From an uncultured Pseudomonadota bacterium (GTDB lineage Bacteria > Pseudomonadota > Gammaproteobacteria > Burkholderiales > Burkholderiaceae): 16,039 nucleotides of DNA. The DNA is taken from assembly GCA_946480245.1 (NCBI GenBank), contig CAMLIZ010000103.1, forward strand, positions 1 through 16,039, read 5' to 3'. Position numbers and translations under genes: made by a program. The notes under the pieces are model-generated. The model worked only from the letters and a program-made list of their open reading frames with translations, did not search any database and was not told where the DNA came from. This document shows positions 1-6,852 of this stretch, one piece after another (within the stretch, counting starts at the first letter, position 1; each line of letters begins with the position of its first letter).

Positions 1-370
1 CCTTCAGCTTCTTCACCATCGCGTAGCCCAGCGGGCCCTTGGGCAGCATGCCCTTCACCGCCTTCTCGAGCGCGCGGCCGGGATGCTTGGCTTGCATGTC
101 CTTGAACTTGGTGGCATAGATGCCGCCAGGAAATCCGGAGTGGCGGTAGTACACCTTGTCGGTGGCCTTGTTGCCGGTGACGCGGATCTTCTCCGCATTG
201 ACGACGACGATGAAATCGCCGGTGTCGACGTGAGGCGTGTAGATGGCCTTGTGCTTGCCGCGCAAACGGAGTGCCACTTCGCTGGCAACACGTCCGAGCA
301 CCTTGTCGGTGGCGTCAATCACATACCACTCGTGCTTCACCTCGGCCGGCTTGGCGCTGAAGGTCTTCAT
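1..370 (-). CDS. rplM: 50S ribosomal protein L13 (3' end off the window)
   Basis: Component of the large ribosomal subunit, binding 23S rRNA early in assembly. The reverse strand from the ATG at 370 reads [19 protein letters not shown] and continues with the family motifs [38 protein letters not shown] and [12 protein letters not shown]. 123 of the usual about 142 residues are present, so about 20 C-terminal residues lie left of position 1. In proteobacteria rplM is followed by rpsI, which would be outside the window. No strong Shine-Dalgarno is seen; AGAAAG about 6 bases before the ATG is the best candidate. Its leader carries a small hairpin and a possible -10 box, listed separately. Confidence 0.97.
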   Translation of the reverse strand, partial: MKTFSAKPAEVKHEWYVIDATDKVLGRVASEVALRLRGKHKAIYTPHVDTGDFIVVVNAEKIRVTGNKATDKVYYRHSGFPGGIYATKFKDMQAKHPGRALEKAVKGMLPKGPLGYAMVKKLK

Positions 371-387
371 GAGGGTCTTTCTGAGGA

Positions 388-401
388 GGTGCCGGAGCAC
401 C
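388..401 (-). promoter_or_regulatory. Hairpin in the rplM leader just before the start codon
   Basis: On the transcript strand GGTGC pairs with GCACC around a TCCG tetraloop (bases 388-392 with 397-401), ending 17 bases before the rplM ATG. A 5-bp GC-rich stem with a tight loop this close to the ribosome-binding region could affect initiation. L13 autoregulates its operon in E. coli, so a leader regulatory role is possible, but this element is short and chance pairing in GC-rich DNA cannot be excluded. Confidence 0.3.
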
Positions 402-517
402 CGGTTCACGGCACAACCGCATCAGCTGTGGCTAACGCGGAACACGCACATCGGTGCCGTTTCGTACGGACGGCCTCTCTGGCGTGATCTTCCCTGCCGG
501 TGACGGGAAAGCCGATG

Positions 518-523
518 AGTATA
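518..523 (-). promoter_or_regulatory. rplM: Possible -10 box of the rplM promoter
   Basis: The reverse strand reads TATACT, 5 of 6 matches to TATAAT, giving a 5' untranslated leader of roughly 140 bases for rplM. No convincing -35 hexamer is found 16-18 bases upstream (the best is TAAAGA), so the call rests on the -10 box and its position in the only gap upstream of rplM. The rest of 371-607 holds no gene I can support. Confidence 0.3.
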
Positions 524-607
524 GCGCAGTCGGCCTATCCTTCTTTACTTGCGCGCGCCTTCCGGAACAGGAGCGCCGGGTAGGATTAGGGTTAACGCTT
601 ATCTTCT

Positions 608-1324
608 ATGGGCTATCCAGGCGATTTCCTGTACCGACCGCAACGCGGGCAAAGCCGGCACGCCCCAACCTCGGGCGCATCGCCGGAGCGTCTTTTCAAC
701 TGGGTGCCGATCCGCTCACTTGCGAAGCGCCACCGTCGTCGCGTGTTGGGCCATTTGCTTGCGCTGAACGAGACCGACCGCTACCTCCGCTTTGGTTATG
801 CAGCGTCGGATGAGCAGATCCGCGCCTATGTGGAACGCATTGACTTCCAGCGTGACGAGGTGTTCGGCGTGTTCAATCGCCGGTTGGCGCTGATCGCGAT
901 GGTGCACTTGGCATACCTTCACACTGGCGGCCAGCCCTCGACACGAGCTGAATTCGGTGTCTCCGTATCGCCCCATGCGCGCGGCCGCGGCTATGGTGCC
1001 CGGCTGTTCGAACACGCGGTGCTGCACGCCCGCAACCGAGGCGTGGATACCCTGATTGTCCAGGCCTTGAGCGAGAACGCGGCGATGCTGCGCATCGCGC
1101 GCAACGCAGGTGCCGTGGTGGCCCGACAGGGCAGCGAATCAGAAGCCGTGCTCAAGCTACCACCGGACGACATCGCCTCCCGCGTTGGAGAACTGATCGA
1201 AGACGGCGCGGCCGAACTCGATTACGGGCTCAAGTTGCAGGCGCGCCGCATGCGATCCTTGCTGGAAATGGTGGCCGACCTCCGCGCCAACCTGGGGAAA
1301 TCGGGGCACGCTGGGGAAAGCTGA
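608..1324 (+). CDS. GNAT-family N-acetyltransferase
   Basis: Predicted to transfer an acetyl group from acetyl-CoA to an amine; the substrate is unknown. The core is residues 33-190: a beta strand and helix (VPIRSLAKRH, LLALNETDRYLRFGYAAS), then the acetyl-CoA-binding motif A around EFGVSVSPHARGRGYGARLF, where RGRGYG fits the Q/R-x-x-G-x-G/A pyrophosphate loop, then SENAAMLRIARNAGA, typical of motif B. The C-terminus after residue 195 is helical and charged, without a recognised domain. The ATG at 608 lacks a clear ribosome-binding site and the first 30 residues look unconserved, so the true start may be the GTG for V33 or nearby. It is divergent from rplM. Confidence 0.85.
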   Translation: MGYPGDFLYRPQRGQSRHAPTSGASPERLFNWVPIRSLAKRHRRRVLGHLLALNETDRYLRFGYAASDEQIRAYVERIDFQRDEVFGVFNRRLALIAMVHLAYLHTGGQPSTRAEFGVSVSPHARGRGYGARLFEHAVLHARNRGVDTLIVQALSENAAMLRIARNAGAVVARQGSESEAVLKLPPDDIASRVGELIEDGAAELDYGLKLQARRMRSLLEMVADLRANLGKSGHAGES

Positions 1325-1336
1325 GTAGAAATACGC

Positions 1337-1349
1337 CCCCGCTCCGGGG
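1337..1349 (+). other. Small GC hairpin after the GNAT gene
   Basis: CCCCG pairs with CGGGG around a CTC loop, 13 bases after the acetyltransferase stop codon. It lacks a T tract, so it is at best a weak terminator or transcript-end stabiliser. The following 100 bases up to the next gene show no convincing promoter. Confidence 0.3.
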
Positions 1350-1455
1350 ATGCGGCATGCGCGGACGCACGTTACTATCCCTCAATTGAAACGAATTGTC
1401 GCTCGGGCGGGCGTTCTGCACGCCGCGCGCTTTGATTGAAGGCTTCCGCACGCCG

Positions 1456-2247
1456 ATGCAGCAGACGCTCCCCTGGATCATCGCGCTCGTCGCGGTCGCG
1501 CTGCTCGTGCCGGCGGCGCTGCTCGTGGGCTTGCGGCGCCGCAAGCCGGCACCGCCTCCGCCGCTTCCCCTCGAATGGAACCTGGTGCCGCGCCCCGTCT
1601 TCAGCACCGACGAGCGCCGCGTCTACCGCCAGCTACGCGAGGCATTGCCGCATCACATCGTGCTGTCGAAACTGCCTCTGGTGCGCTTCTGCCAGCCGAA
1701 CGATCCGGAGGAGGTTCGCTTCTGGTATGACCTGCTGGGTTCGATCCACGTCACGTTTGCGATTTGCAGCGCGAACGGCCGGGTACTCGCCGCCATCGAC
1801 CTCGAGCACGATCGCGGCAATTCGCGCCGCATCACGCAGATCAAGCAGTCGGTGCTCGGCGCTTGCCGCGTGCGCTACCTGCGCTGCCCGGTCGACCACA
1901 TGCCGTCGATTCCTGAGCTTCAGCTGCTGGTGCCGCACAGCGGCGCCGCGCGCGGACCGCAGCCTGCGCCGAGCCTGCACCAGGCACGCGACAACCTCTC
2001 CAGCACGGTGGCTGCGCGTCGACGCGAGCGCACCGCGCTGTGGCAGGACTCGGGCTTCTTTCAGGACTCTTTCTTCTCGCCCGATAGCCGCAGCGAGTAC
2101 AGCAACCCCAGCGGCTTCGGTCCACTGTCGGCGACAGCATCCGCGCGACATCCGCGTGGGGAATTCAACGACCCATCGCCGGAGAGCCCAGAAGACATCG
2201 TCGGCGTGGTCGTGGATGCTCCGCGCCACAACTCGACCCGGCACTGA
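1456..2247 (+). CDS. Membrane-anchored DUF2726 domain protein
   Basis: Function unknown. The ATG at 1456 gives a 263-residue protein that opens with a hydrophobic segment (residues about 6-26, WIIALVAVALLVPAALLVG) followed by RRRKP, a typical inner-membrane anchor with the rest in the cytoplasm. A proline-rich linker leads to the DUF2726 domain (about residues 40-160), with LREALPHHIVLSKLPLVRF, TFAICS and VLAAIDLE followed by a helix with QIKQSVLGACRVRYLRCP. This strand-helix-strand order resembles the core of restriction-endonuclease-like folds, in which DUF2726 has been suspected to lie, but not all expected acidic residues are evident. The tail after residue 170 is low-complexity. An upstream in-frame TTG at 1396 is less likely, because it would precede the anchor with 20 unremarkable residues. 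srkA follows after 30 bases, probably in one transcript. Confidence 0.8.
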   Translation: MQQTLPWIIALVAVALLVPAALLVGLRRRKPAPPPPLPLEWNLVPRPVFSTDERRVYRQLREALPHHIVLSKLPLVRFCQPNDPEEVRFWYDLLGSIHVTFAICSANGRVLAAIDLEHDRGNSRRITQIKQSVLGACRVRYLRCPVDHMPSIPELQLLVPHSGAARGPQPAPSLHQARDNLSSTVAARRRERTALWQDSGFFQDSFFSPDSRSEYSNPSGFGPLSATASARHPRGEFNDPSPESPEDIVGVVVDAPRHNSTRH

Positions 2248-2277
2248 CCTCCCGCGCCGCCCGCGTACGATGCGCGG

Positions 2278-3303
2278 ATGGCCGACGATCTGTCCTTGAT
2301 CCCCAGCAGCGGACCCTACGCGGGCCTCACGCCGCAGGCGGTGCTCGACGCGCTGGATGCCGTTGGCCTGCGCGGCGACGGACGGGTGCTGCAGCTGAAC
2401 TCTTACGAAAACCGGGTGTTCCAGGTGTTCCTGGAGGACGGTCGCGCGGTGGTCGCAAAGTTCTATCGCCCGGCACGCTGGAGTGACGCCCAGATCGCGG
2501 AAGAGCACGCCTTCGCGCTTGAGCTTGCTGCGGCGGAGGTGCCGGTAGTGCCTCCGTTGATGCTGCAAGGCGATCGGACGTTGGCGCATGTGCAACTGGA
2601 CGGCGTTCTGCATCGCTTCAGCGTCAGCGCGCGGCACGCGGGGCGTGCGCCCGAGCTCGAAGACCCCGAAGTATTGATGTGGCTCGGCCGCTTTATCGGT
2701 CGACTGCATCAGGTTGGCAGGCTGAAGCCGTTCCGGCACCGGCGCACACTGAACATCGCGACATTCGGCGAACGCCCGCGTGAGTTGCTGCTGCACGGCG
2801 ACTTCATCCCGCATCAATTACGCGCTGCCTGGCGCGACGCCTGCAATGCCGCACTGGAGCGTGTGCGCGAGGCGTTCGACGAGGCTGGCGACGACCTGGC
2901 CACGCTGCGCCTTCATGGCGATTGCCACCCCGGCAACGTGCTGTGGCGCGAAGGGCAAGGCCCCCACTTCGTCGACCTCGACGACGCCTGCACGGGCCCG
3001 GCCGTCCAGGACCTGTGGATGCTGCTCACCAGCACGGGCACCGCGATGCAACAGCAGCAAGCGGCACTGCTCGAAGGCTACGAGACCTTTCTTCCGTTCG
3101 ACCGCCGGGAGCTGAGGCTGATCGAGCCTCTGCGAACCTTGCGCATGATTCACCACAGCGCCTGGCTCGCCGAGCGCTGGAGCGACCCCGCATTCCCCGC
3201 AGCCTTCCCTTGGTTCGGCAGTGCCGCCTACTGGTCGGAGCAGATCACTCAGCTGCGCGAGCAGACCGAAGCGATGCTGCAGACGCCGGAAGGTGAGAGC
3301 TGA
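2278..3303 (+). CDS. srkA: Stress response kinase A (SrkA/YihE/RdoA-like Ser/Thr kinase)
   Basis: Cytoplasmic protein kinase of the aminoglycoside-phosphotransferase-like fold. In E. coli SrkA protects cells from stress-induced death. The 341-residue length is close to the usual 325-340. Visible motifs: SYENRVFQV with VVAKFYRP (nucleotide-binding lobe, lysine in VAKFYRP), EEHAFALELAAAEVPVVPP (helix C region), the catalytic loop HGDCHPGN at residues 213-220 with D215 and N220, and VDLDDA at 232-237, where D233 and D235 take the place of the DFG aspartate for Mg binding. The DLWMLLTS helix follows, as in the family. It starts 30 bases after the DUF2726 stop without a strong ribosome-binding site, suggesting cotranscription. 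Its stop lies 3 bp from the convergent htpG stop. Confidence 0.93.
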   Translation: MADDLSLIPSSGPYAGLTPQAVLDALDAVGLRGDGRVLQLNSYENRVFQVFLEDGRAVVAKFYRPARWSDAQIAEEHAFALELAAAEVPVVPPLMLQGDRTLAHVQLDGVLHRFSVSARHAGRAPELEDPEVLMWLGRFIGRLHQVGRLKPFRHRRTLNIATFGERPRELLLHGDFIPHQLRAAWRDACNAALERVREAFDEAGDDLATLRLHGDCHPGNVLWREGQGPHFVDLDDACTGPAVQDLWMLLTSTGTAMQQQQAALLEGYETFLPFDRRELRLIEPLRTLRMIHHSAWLAERWSDPAFPAAFPWFGSAAYWSEQITQLREQTEAMLQTPEGES

Positions 3304-3306
3304 ACC

Positions 3307-5220
3307 TCAGGGCGCCGGCTGCGATGCGGCACCGGACGCCGGCACGGCGGGCGCCTCGCTCAGCAGACGCGTCACGCGCTGAACGTAGGCACCCGGGTCC
3401 TCCAGGTGTCCGCCCTCCGCCAACCACGCCTGATCAAACACGATTTGGGCCAGATCTTCGAAGCGCGGATCGCCGTCCAGCCGGCGCACCAGCGGATGCT
3501 CTGCATTGATCTCCAGAATCGGCTTGACCGAAGGCGCCTGCTGCCCAGCCTGCTTGAGCATGCGCGCCAGATGGGCGCTCATGTCGCCTTCCTCGGTGAC
3601 CAGACACGCCGGCGAATCGACCAGGCGCGTCGTCACGCGCACATCCTTGACGCGATCGCCGAGCACACTCTTCAGCCGCTCGATCACCGGCTTGATCGCT
3701 CCGGCCGCCTGCTCCGCTTTCTGCTTCTCAGCCTCGTCCTGCAGCCCTCCCAGATCGACAGCACCCTTGGCCACGCTCTGCAGCGGCTTGCCCTCGAACT
3801 CGTAGAGGTGGGCCAGCATCCACTCGTCAACGCGATCGGTTAGCAGTAGCACCTCGATGCCCTTCTTGCGGAAGATCTCCAGCTGCGGGCTGTGCTTGGC
3901 CGCAGCCACGGTGTCGGCAGTGATGTAGTAGATCGCCTCCTGCCCTTCCTTCATGCGGCCCACATACTCGGGAAACGAGACGCCTTCGTCGGCATGCGTG
4001 GACGCGAAGCGCAGCAGCTTGGCCAGTCGCTCCTGGTTCTGATGGTCCTCGCCGATACCCTCCTTCAGCACGGCGCCGAACTCCTTCCAGAACGCCGCGT
4101 ACTTTTCCTTCTGGTTCTCGGCGATGTCCTCGAGCATCGACACCACCTTCTTCGTCGAACCCTCGCGGATCGCCTTCACATCGCGGCTTTCCTGCAGCAG
4201 TTCGCGCGACACGTTCAGAGGCAAATCGGCGGAGTCGATCACGCCCTTGACGAAGCGCAGGTACACCGGCATCAGCGCCTCGGCATCGTCCATGATGAAC
4301 ACGCGCTTCACGTACAGCTTCACGCCCCCGCGCTTGTCGCGGTTCCACAGGTCGAAGGGCGCCTTCGCCGGGATGTAGAGCAGCTGGGTGTATTCCGTGC
4401 GGCCCTCCACCCGGTTGTGCGTATAGGCCAGCGGTGGGTCGCTGTCGTAGCTGATCTGCTTGTAGAACTCCTGGTACTGAGCGTCGGTGATTTCGCTCTT
4501 CGGGCGAGTCCACAGGGCGGCCGCCTTGTTCACCGTCTCCCATTCGTCGGTGAGGGTGCTCTCGGCCTTGTCTGCGTCCCATTGCTCCTTGCGCATCAGG
4601 ATCGGCAATGAGATGTGATCCGAGTACTTGGAGATGATCGACTTCAGGCGCCAGGTCTTGAGGAACTCATCCTCGCCTTCGCGCAAGTGGAGGATCACGC
4701 GCGTTCCGCGTTCCGCCGAGGTCAGCGGTTCGACCTCGAACTGGCCGCTGCCGTCGGAGGTCCAGCGCACAGCCTCCTCGGGTTTCAGACCGGCGCGCCG
4801 CGACTCCACCGTCACCCTCTCGGCAACGATGAAGGCCGAATAGAAGCCGACCCCGAACTGACCGATCAGGTTGGCGTCCTTCTTCTGGTCGCCCTCGAGC
4901 CTGGCCATGAACTCGCGCGTTCCGCTCTTTGCGATCGTACCGAGATGGGCAACCGCCTCCTCGGCACTCATGCCGATGCCGTTGTCCTGCACCGTCACCG
5001 TTCGCGCCTGCGGATCGAAGCCGACGCGGATCTGAAGGTCAGGCTGGCTTTCGTACAGCGCCGCGTTGTTCAACGCCTCGAAACGCAGCTTGTCGCAGGC
5101 ATCGGACGCGTTGGACACCAACTCGCGCAGGAAGATTTCTTTGTTTGAGTACAGCGAATGGGTGACCAGATGCAGGATTTGCTGCACCTCGGCCTGGAAG
5201 GACAGGGTCTGTTTTTGCAT
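3307..5220 (-). CDS. htpG: Molecular chaperone HtpG (bacterial Hsp90)
   Basis: ATP-dependent dimeric chaperone that remodels client proteins together with DnaK. The 637 residues match the family length. The N-terminal GHKL ATPase site is intact: E33 and N37 in [16 protein letters not shown]79 in DNGIGM (79-84), the lid region GTIAKSGT, and [11 protein letters not shown] at about 120-130. The middle domain shows [20 protein letters not shown] and the conserved arginine region. The C-terminal dimerisation domain is present and ends in an Ala/Pro-rich tail. The start is ATG 5220 ([14 protein letters not shown]) because homologues begin here; the frame stays open upstream to 5301 but that stretch holds the heat-shock promoter. 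No Shine-Dalgarno is evident before this ATG. Confidence 0.98.
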   Translation of the reverse strand: MQKQTLSFQAEVQQILHLVTHSLYSNKEIFLRELVSNASDACDKLRFEALNNAALYESQPDLQIRVGFDPQARTVTVQDNGIGMSAEEAVAHLGTIAKSGTREFMARLEGDQKKDANLIGQFGVGFYSAFIVAERVTVESRRAGLKPEEAVRWTSDGSGQFEVEPLTSAERGTRVILHLREGEDEFLKTWRLKSIISKYSDHISLPILMRKEQWDADKAESTLTDEWETVNKAAALWTRPKSEITDAQYQEFYKQISYDSDPPLAYTHNRVEGRTEYTQLLYIPAKAPFDLWNRDKRGGVKLYVKRVFIMDDAEALMPVYLRFVKGVIDSADLPLNVSRELLQESRDVKAIREGSTKKVVSMLEDIAENQKEKYAAFWKEFGAVLKEGIGEDHQNQERLAKLLRFASTHADEGVSFPEYVGRMKEGQEAIYYITADTVAAAKHSPQLEIFRKKGIEVLLLTDRVDEWMLAHLYEFEGKPLQSVAKGAVDLGGLQDEAEKQKAEQAAGAIKPVIERLKSVLGDRVKDVRVTTRLVDSPACLVTEEGDMSAHLARMLKQAGQQAPSVKPILEINAEHPLVRRLDGDPRFEDLAQIVFDQAWLAEGGHLEDPGAYVQRVTRLLSEAPAVPASGAASQPAP

Positions 5221-5255
5221 GATGGTCGACAAGTGTGTGCTGTTCGCGCGCTCCC

Positions 5256-5283
5256 AAATGGGGCCCCGGCTCGCCGTTTCAAG
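5256..5283 (-). promoter_or_regulatory. htpG: Sigma-32 heat-shock promoter of htpG
   Basis: The reverse strand carries CTTGAAA (5283-5277), a 13-base spacer, then CCCCATTT (5263-5256). This matches the sigma-32 (RpoH) consensus CTTGAAA, N11-16, CCCCATNT at every defined position. Transcription would start near 5249, giving a leader of about 30 bases before the htpG ATG. htpG is a classic RpoH target, so sequence and gene identity agree. Confidence 0.9.
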
Positions 5284-5332
5284 GGTGGCTACGCCTTGCA
5301 TTTCGCTAAGTGGTCGCCACCTTCGTCAGGAG

Positions 5333-5938
5333 ATGAACCAAGATTTATCATCGCCCCCCATGCATGCCGGTCCCCGCGACGTGGCCCAGATCCGACTGGA
5401 CAACGCGCTTTCTCTGTTCGATGAGTTCGTTCGCCACACGGTCAAACACCCTGACGCCGCCACGCTGCGCGGGCTCGAGAGGCGATTCGCCGAGCGGCTG
5501 CAGATCCAACCCAGCTACTGGAGCCAGATCAAGGGCCGCTCGCGGCAGATCGGCGAACGCCTGGCCCGGCAGTTCGAGCAGCTTTGCCACAAGCCCTCAG
5601 GCTGGATGGACGTGCCCCACGCCCCCGGTGCCGGCGTAGCGCTAGCGGCGGCACAGGCGCCATCGCCGAGCGGGGACAGCGATAGTCAGCTCCCGCAGGA
5701 CGACGACGAGCGCTTCATCGTCGGGCTCGTGCTGACGTACTACCGCCGCCATCCGCAACGCGCGCGCACGCGCTTGCTTGATCTGCTTGGCGAGGTGCTG
5801 GTACCCACCATGGAATCAGCACCCGTCGTACCGAAGACGACGACCCCTGCTGCCGCGGCGCCTGCGGCGCATTCAGCCGAGCTCTCGCTATGGCAGCGCG
5901 CGCAGACAGGCGTCGCCCCCCTGAAGCGCAAACGTTGA
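5333..5938 (+). CDS. Helix-turn-helix (XRE/cI-like) DNA-binding protein
   Basis: Predicted DNA-binding regulator, target unknown. Residues about 20-75 form a helical domain: RLDNALSLFDEFVRH, then LERRFAERLQIQPSYWSQIK, GRSRQIGERLARQFEQL and PSGWMD. The pattern pSYxSQIKxG-R-xIGxxxARxxE-GWMD is familiar from XRE/cI-like repressors, where QPSYWSQIKG is the recognition-helix region. A variable linker follows, then a second helical segment (about 125-155, DERFIVGLVLTYYRRHPQRARTRLLDLL) and an Ala/Pro-rich tail. 201 residues from ATG 5333. An AGGAG sits directly against this ATG, which is too close, so ATG 5360 (M10) is also possible. It is divergent from htpG, whose promoter lies just upstream. It stands alone with no prophage genes near it. 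Confidence 0.75.
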   Translation: MNQDLSSPPMHAGPRDVAQIRLDNALSLFDEFVRHTVKHPDAATLRGLERRFAERLQIQPSYWSQIKGRSRQIGERLARQFEQLCHKPSGWMDVPHAPGAGVALAAAQAPSPSGDSDSQLPQDDDERFIVGLVLTYYRRHPQRARTRLLDLLGEVLVPTMESAPVVPKTTTPAAAAPAAHSAELSLWQRAQTGVAPLKRKR

Positions 5939-5975
5939 TGGTTCACCCATCCCTTGTTCTAGGGATAAAAGGCGC

Positions 5976-6003
5976 TTGCCTAAGATAATCAATCGTTTAT
6001 CAT
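5976..6003 (+). promoter_or_regulatory. Sigma-70-like promoter with overlapping palindrome
   Basis: TTGCCT (5976-5981), a 16-base spacer, and TATCAT (5998-6003) match sigma-70 hexamers 4/6 and 5/6. Overlapping the spacer and -10 is GATAAT-N6-TTTATC (5984-6001), an inverted repeat matching in 5 of 6 arms positions, in AT-rich DNA that contrasts with its surroundings. Such overlap is usual for repressor operators. It recalls a Fur box at first glance but the spacing is one base short and the middle does not fit, so the regulator is unknown. Confidence 0.4.
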
Positions 6004-6197
6004 TTGCGCAAGTCAGTAGCCTCACGACCACTGACGAGCCCTTCCCCTCAACTTCCCCTGCGCAGTTCATGCCTCTCGTCGCAAAAGCCACGCTGCTCTG
6101 TATCGCCCGCATCCGCGGCGAGCAGGTCGTGCGTGACAACGCCGCGCGGCGCAATGCACTGCGTTTTTCACACGCGCCCCCGGGACGCTGAAGCCCC

Positions 6198-6214
6198 GCT
6201 TGCTCGTAGCAAGC
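6198..6214 (+). other. Leader hairpin (7-bp perfect stem)
   Basis: GCTTGCT pairs perfectly with AGCAAGC around a CGT loop. It lies seven bases before a second, terminator-like hairpin in the leader of the small-protein genes, so the two may form a structured RNA unit. Confidence 0.5.
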
Positions 6215-6220
6215 AGTGCG

Positions 6221-6254
6221 AACGGCCCGGCGGCATTGTCCCCGGGCCGTTTTG
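6221..6254 (+). terminator. Terminator-like hairpin in the leader
   Basis: AACGGCCCGG pairs perfectly with CCGGGCCGTT (6242-6251) around an 11-base loop, followed by TTG and further T-rich bases (TTTTGCATTTCC over 6250-6261). The stem is very stable, the T tract short. It may end an upstream small RNA or act as an attenuator, since the next gene begins 30 bases later with its own ribosome-binding site. Confidence 0.55.
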
Positions 6255-6284
6255 CATTTCCGGCCCCGCACAGGAGCCCCCCCG

Positions 6285-6452
6285 ATGAAGACCACCTTTG
6301 CCATTTCACGTCCTAAGCCGCGCAACCCGCTCGTGGTCGCCGCCCGCTTCCGCCGGGCTGGTGCTCACAAGCGTGACGCACATGGCGAACGGCAGCGTGC
6401 CAACCGTACGTTGCGCGCCGAGTTGGACCGGCTGCGACCGAGCAGCCCCTGA
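6285..6452 (+). CDS. Small basic protein of unknown function (55 aa)
   Basis: Starts at ATG 6285 with a good AGGAG 8 bases upstream. The product (MKTTFAISRPKPRNPLVVAA at its start) is rich in Arg and Lys, with the core RPKPRNPLVVAARFRRAGAH followed by a charged helix RQRANRTLRAELDRL. I recall similar short hypothetical proteins with RNPLV-RRAG-AH in other Burkholderiales, always unassigned. There is no signal peptide or membrane segment. A role in nucleic-acid or ribosome binding is conceivable from charge alone. The next small gene follows after 51 bases, also with AGGAG, so they are probably one transcript. Confidence 0.72.
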   Translation: MKTTFAISRPKPRNPLVVAARFRRAGAHKRDAHGERQRANRTLRAELDRLRPSSP

Positions 6453-6461
6453 TCTCAACCA

Positions 6462-6489
6462 GGCCCGCTGGTCGCATGGCGGACGGGCC
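6462..6489 (+). other. Hairpin between the two small-protein genes
   Basis: GGCCCG (6462-6467) pairs with CGGGCC (6484-6489) around a 16-base loop, ending just before the ACAGGAG ribosome-binding site of the 88-aa gene. It could modulate processing or translation of the second gene; chance in GC-rich DNA is possible. Confidence 0.35.
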
Positions 6490-6503
6490 CACAGGAGACT
6501 TAG

Positions 6504-6770
6504 ATGAGCAAGACCTTGAGCTGGATTGGCGCGGAGGTGCCGTCCCCCCTGAGCCACGCGGCGCGGCGCGCAGCGGCGGCGGCCTTGCGTAGCACCGGGC
6601 GGGTGCTCGCCCGGCTGGCGCGCCGCCTGCGCAAGCGCGCTTCGGCGCAGCCGTTGCACCCGGCCGTGATCGAGTTTCACGCGATCCACCGCGACGCCGG
6701 CGCCCCGGAAGGTGCGCTCTACATCGATGGCGAGCTGGTCGGGACGATTCCGGGCGTCACCCGCTTGTGA
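6504..6770 (+). CDS. Small conserved hypothetical protein (88 aa)
   Basis: ATG 6504 is preceded by AGGAGA at 6493-6498, with suitable spacing. The first half is an Ala/Arg-rich amphipathic helix (residues 18-50, RRAAAAALRSTGRVLARLAR and on through RRLRKRA). The second half is compact: HPAVIEFHAIHRDAGAPEGA, then LYIDGELVGTIPGVTRL. The pattern EFHA-GAPEGALYxDGxLVG-GVxRL recalls unassigned Burkholderiales proteins; the end looks like a small beta hairpin. No catalytic motif, no cleavable signal peptide. A basic amphipathic helix fused to a tiny beta unit suggests membrane-surface or nucleic-acid contact, by inference only. Confidence 0.75.
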   Translation: MSKTLSWIGAEVPSPLSHAARRAAAAALRSTGRVLARLARRLRKRASAQPLHPAVIEFHAIHRDAGAPEGALYIDGELVGTIPGVTRL

Positions 6771-6777
6771 ACCCTCA

Positions 6778-6802
6778 AGCCGGCAGCAGCTCGCTGCCGG
6801 CT
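6778..6802 (+). terminator. Hairpin after the small-protein pair
   Basis: AGCCGGCAGC pairs perfectly over 10 bp with GCTGCCGGCT around AGCTC, 7 bases past the stop of the 88-aa gene. No T tract follows (CAAGG), so it may protect the 3' end or terminate with a factor rather than act as a classic intrinsic terminator. Confidence 0.5.
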
Positions 6803-6852
6803 CAAGGTGCTCCCGGAACTGCCGATAACTCGATACGCCTTCCCGCAGTCCC

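Larger units (their letters stand above)
5939..6284 (+). other. Gene-free leader region before two small-protein genes
   Basis: A 346-base stretch with no well supported gene. It holds a promoter-like pair (5976-6003), a palindrome overlapping it (5984-6001), a 7-bp hairpin (6198-6214) and a 10-bp hairpin followed by TTTTG (6221-6251). A 40-codon frame from ATG 6069 to TGA 6189 (starting MPLVAKATLLCIARIRGEQV) lacks a ribosome-binding site and is left uncalled. The layout fits a long regulated 5' leader or a separate small RNA of roughly 240 bases. Confidence 0.5.

Noticed and set aside
1633..2817. 394-codon open frame on the minus strand
   Set aside because: It runs antisense across the DUF2726 and srkA genes, has no recognisable domain and is rich in Arg/Ala/His as expected of an antisense frame in GC-rich DNA.
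5984..6001. Fur box
   Set aside because: GATAAT matches the first hexamer but the site is one base short and the middle hexamer does not fit the 19-base consensus; kept only as a palindrome of unknown regulator.
6069..6191. 40-codon gene starting MPLVAKATLLCIAR
   Set aside because: No ribosome-binding site and no recognisable family; it lies in a structured leader. Could be a leader peptide but nothing in it supports that.
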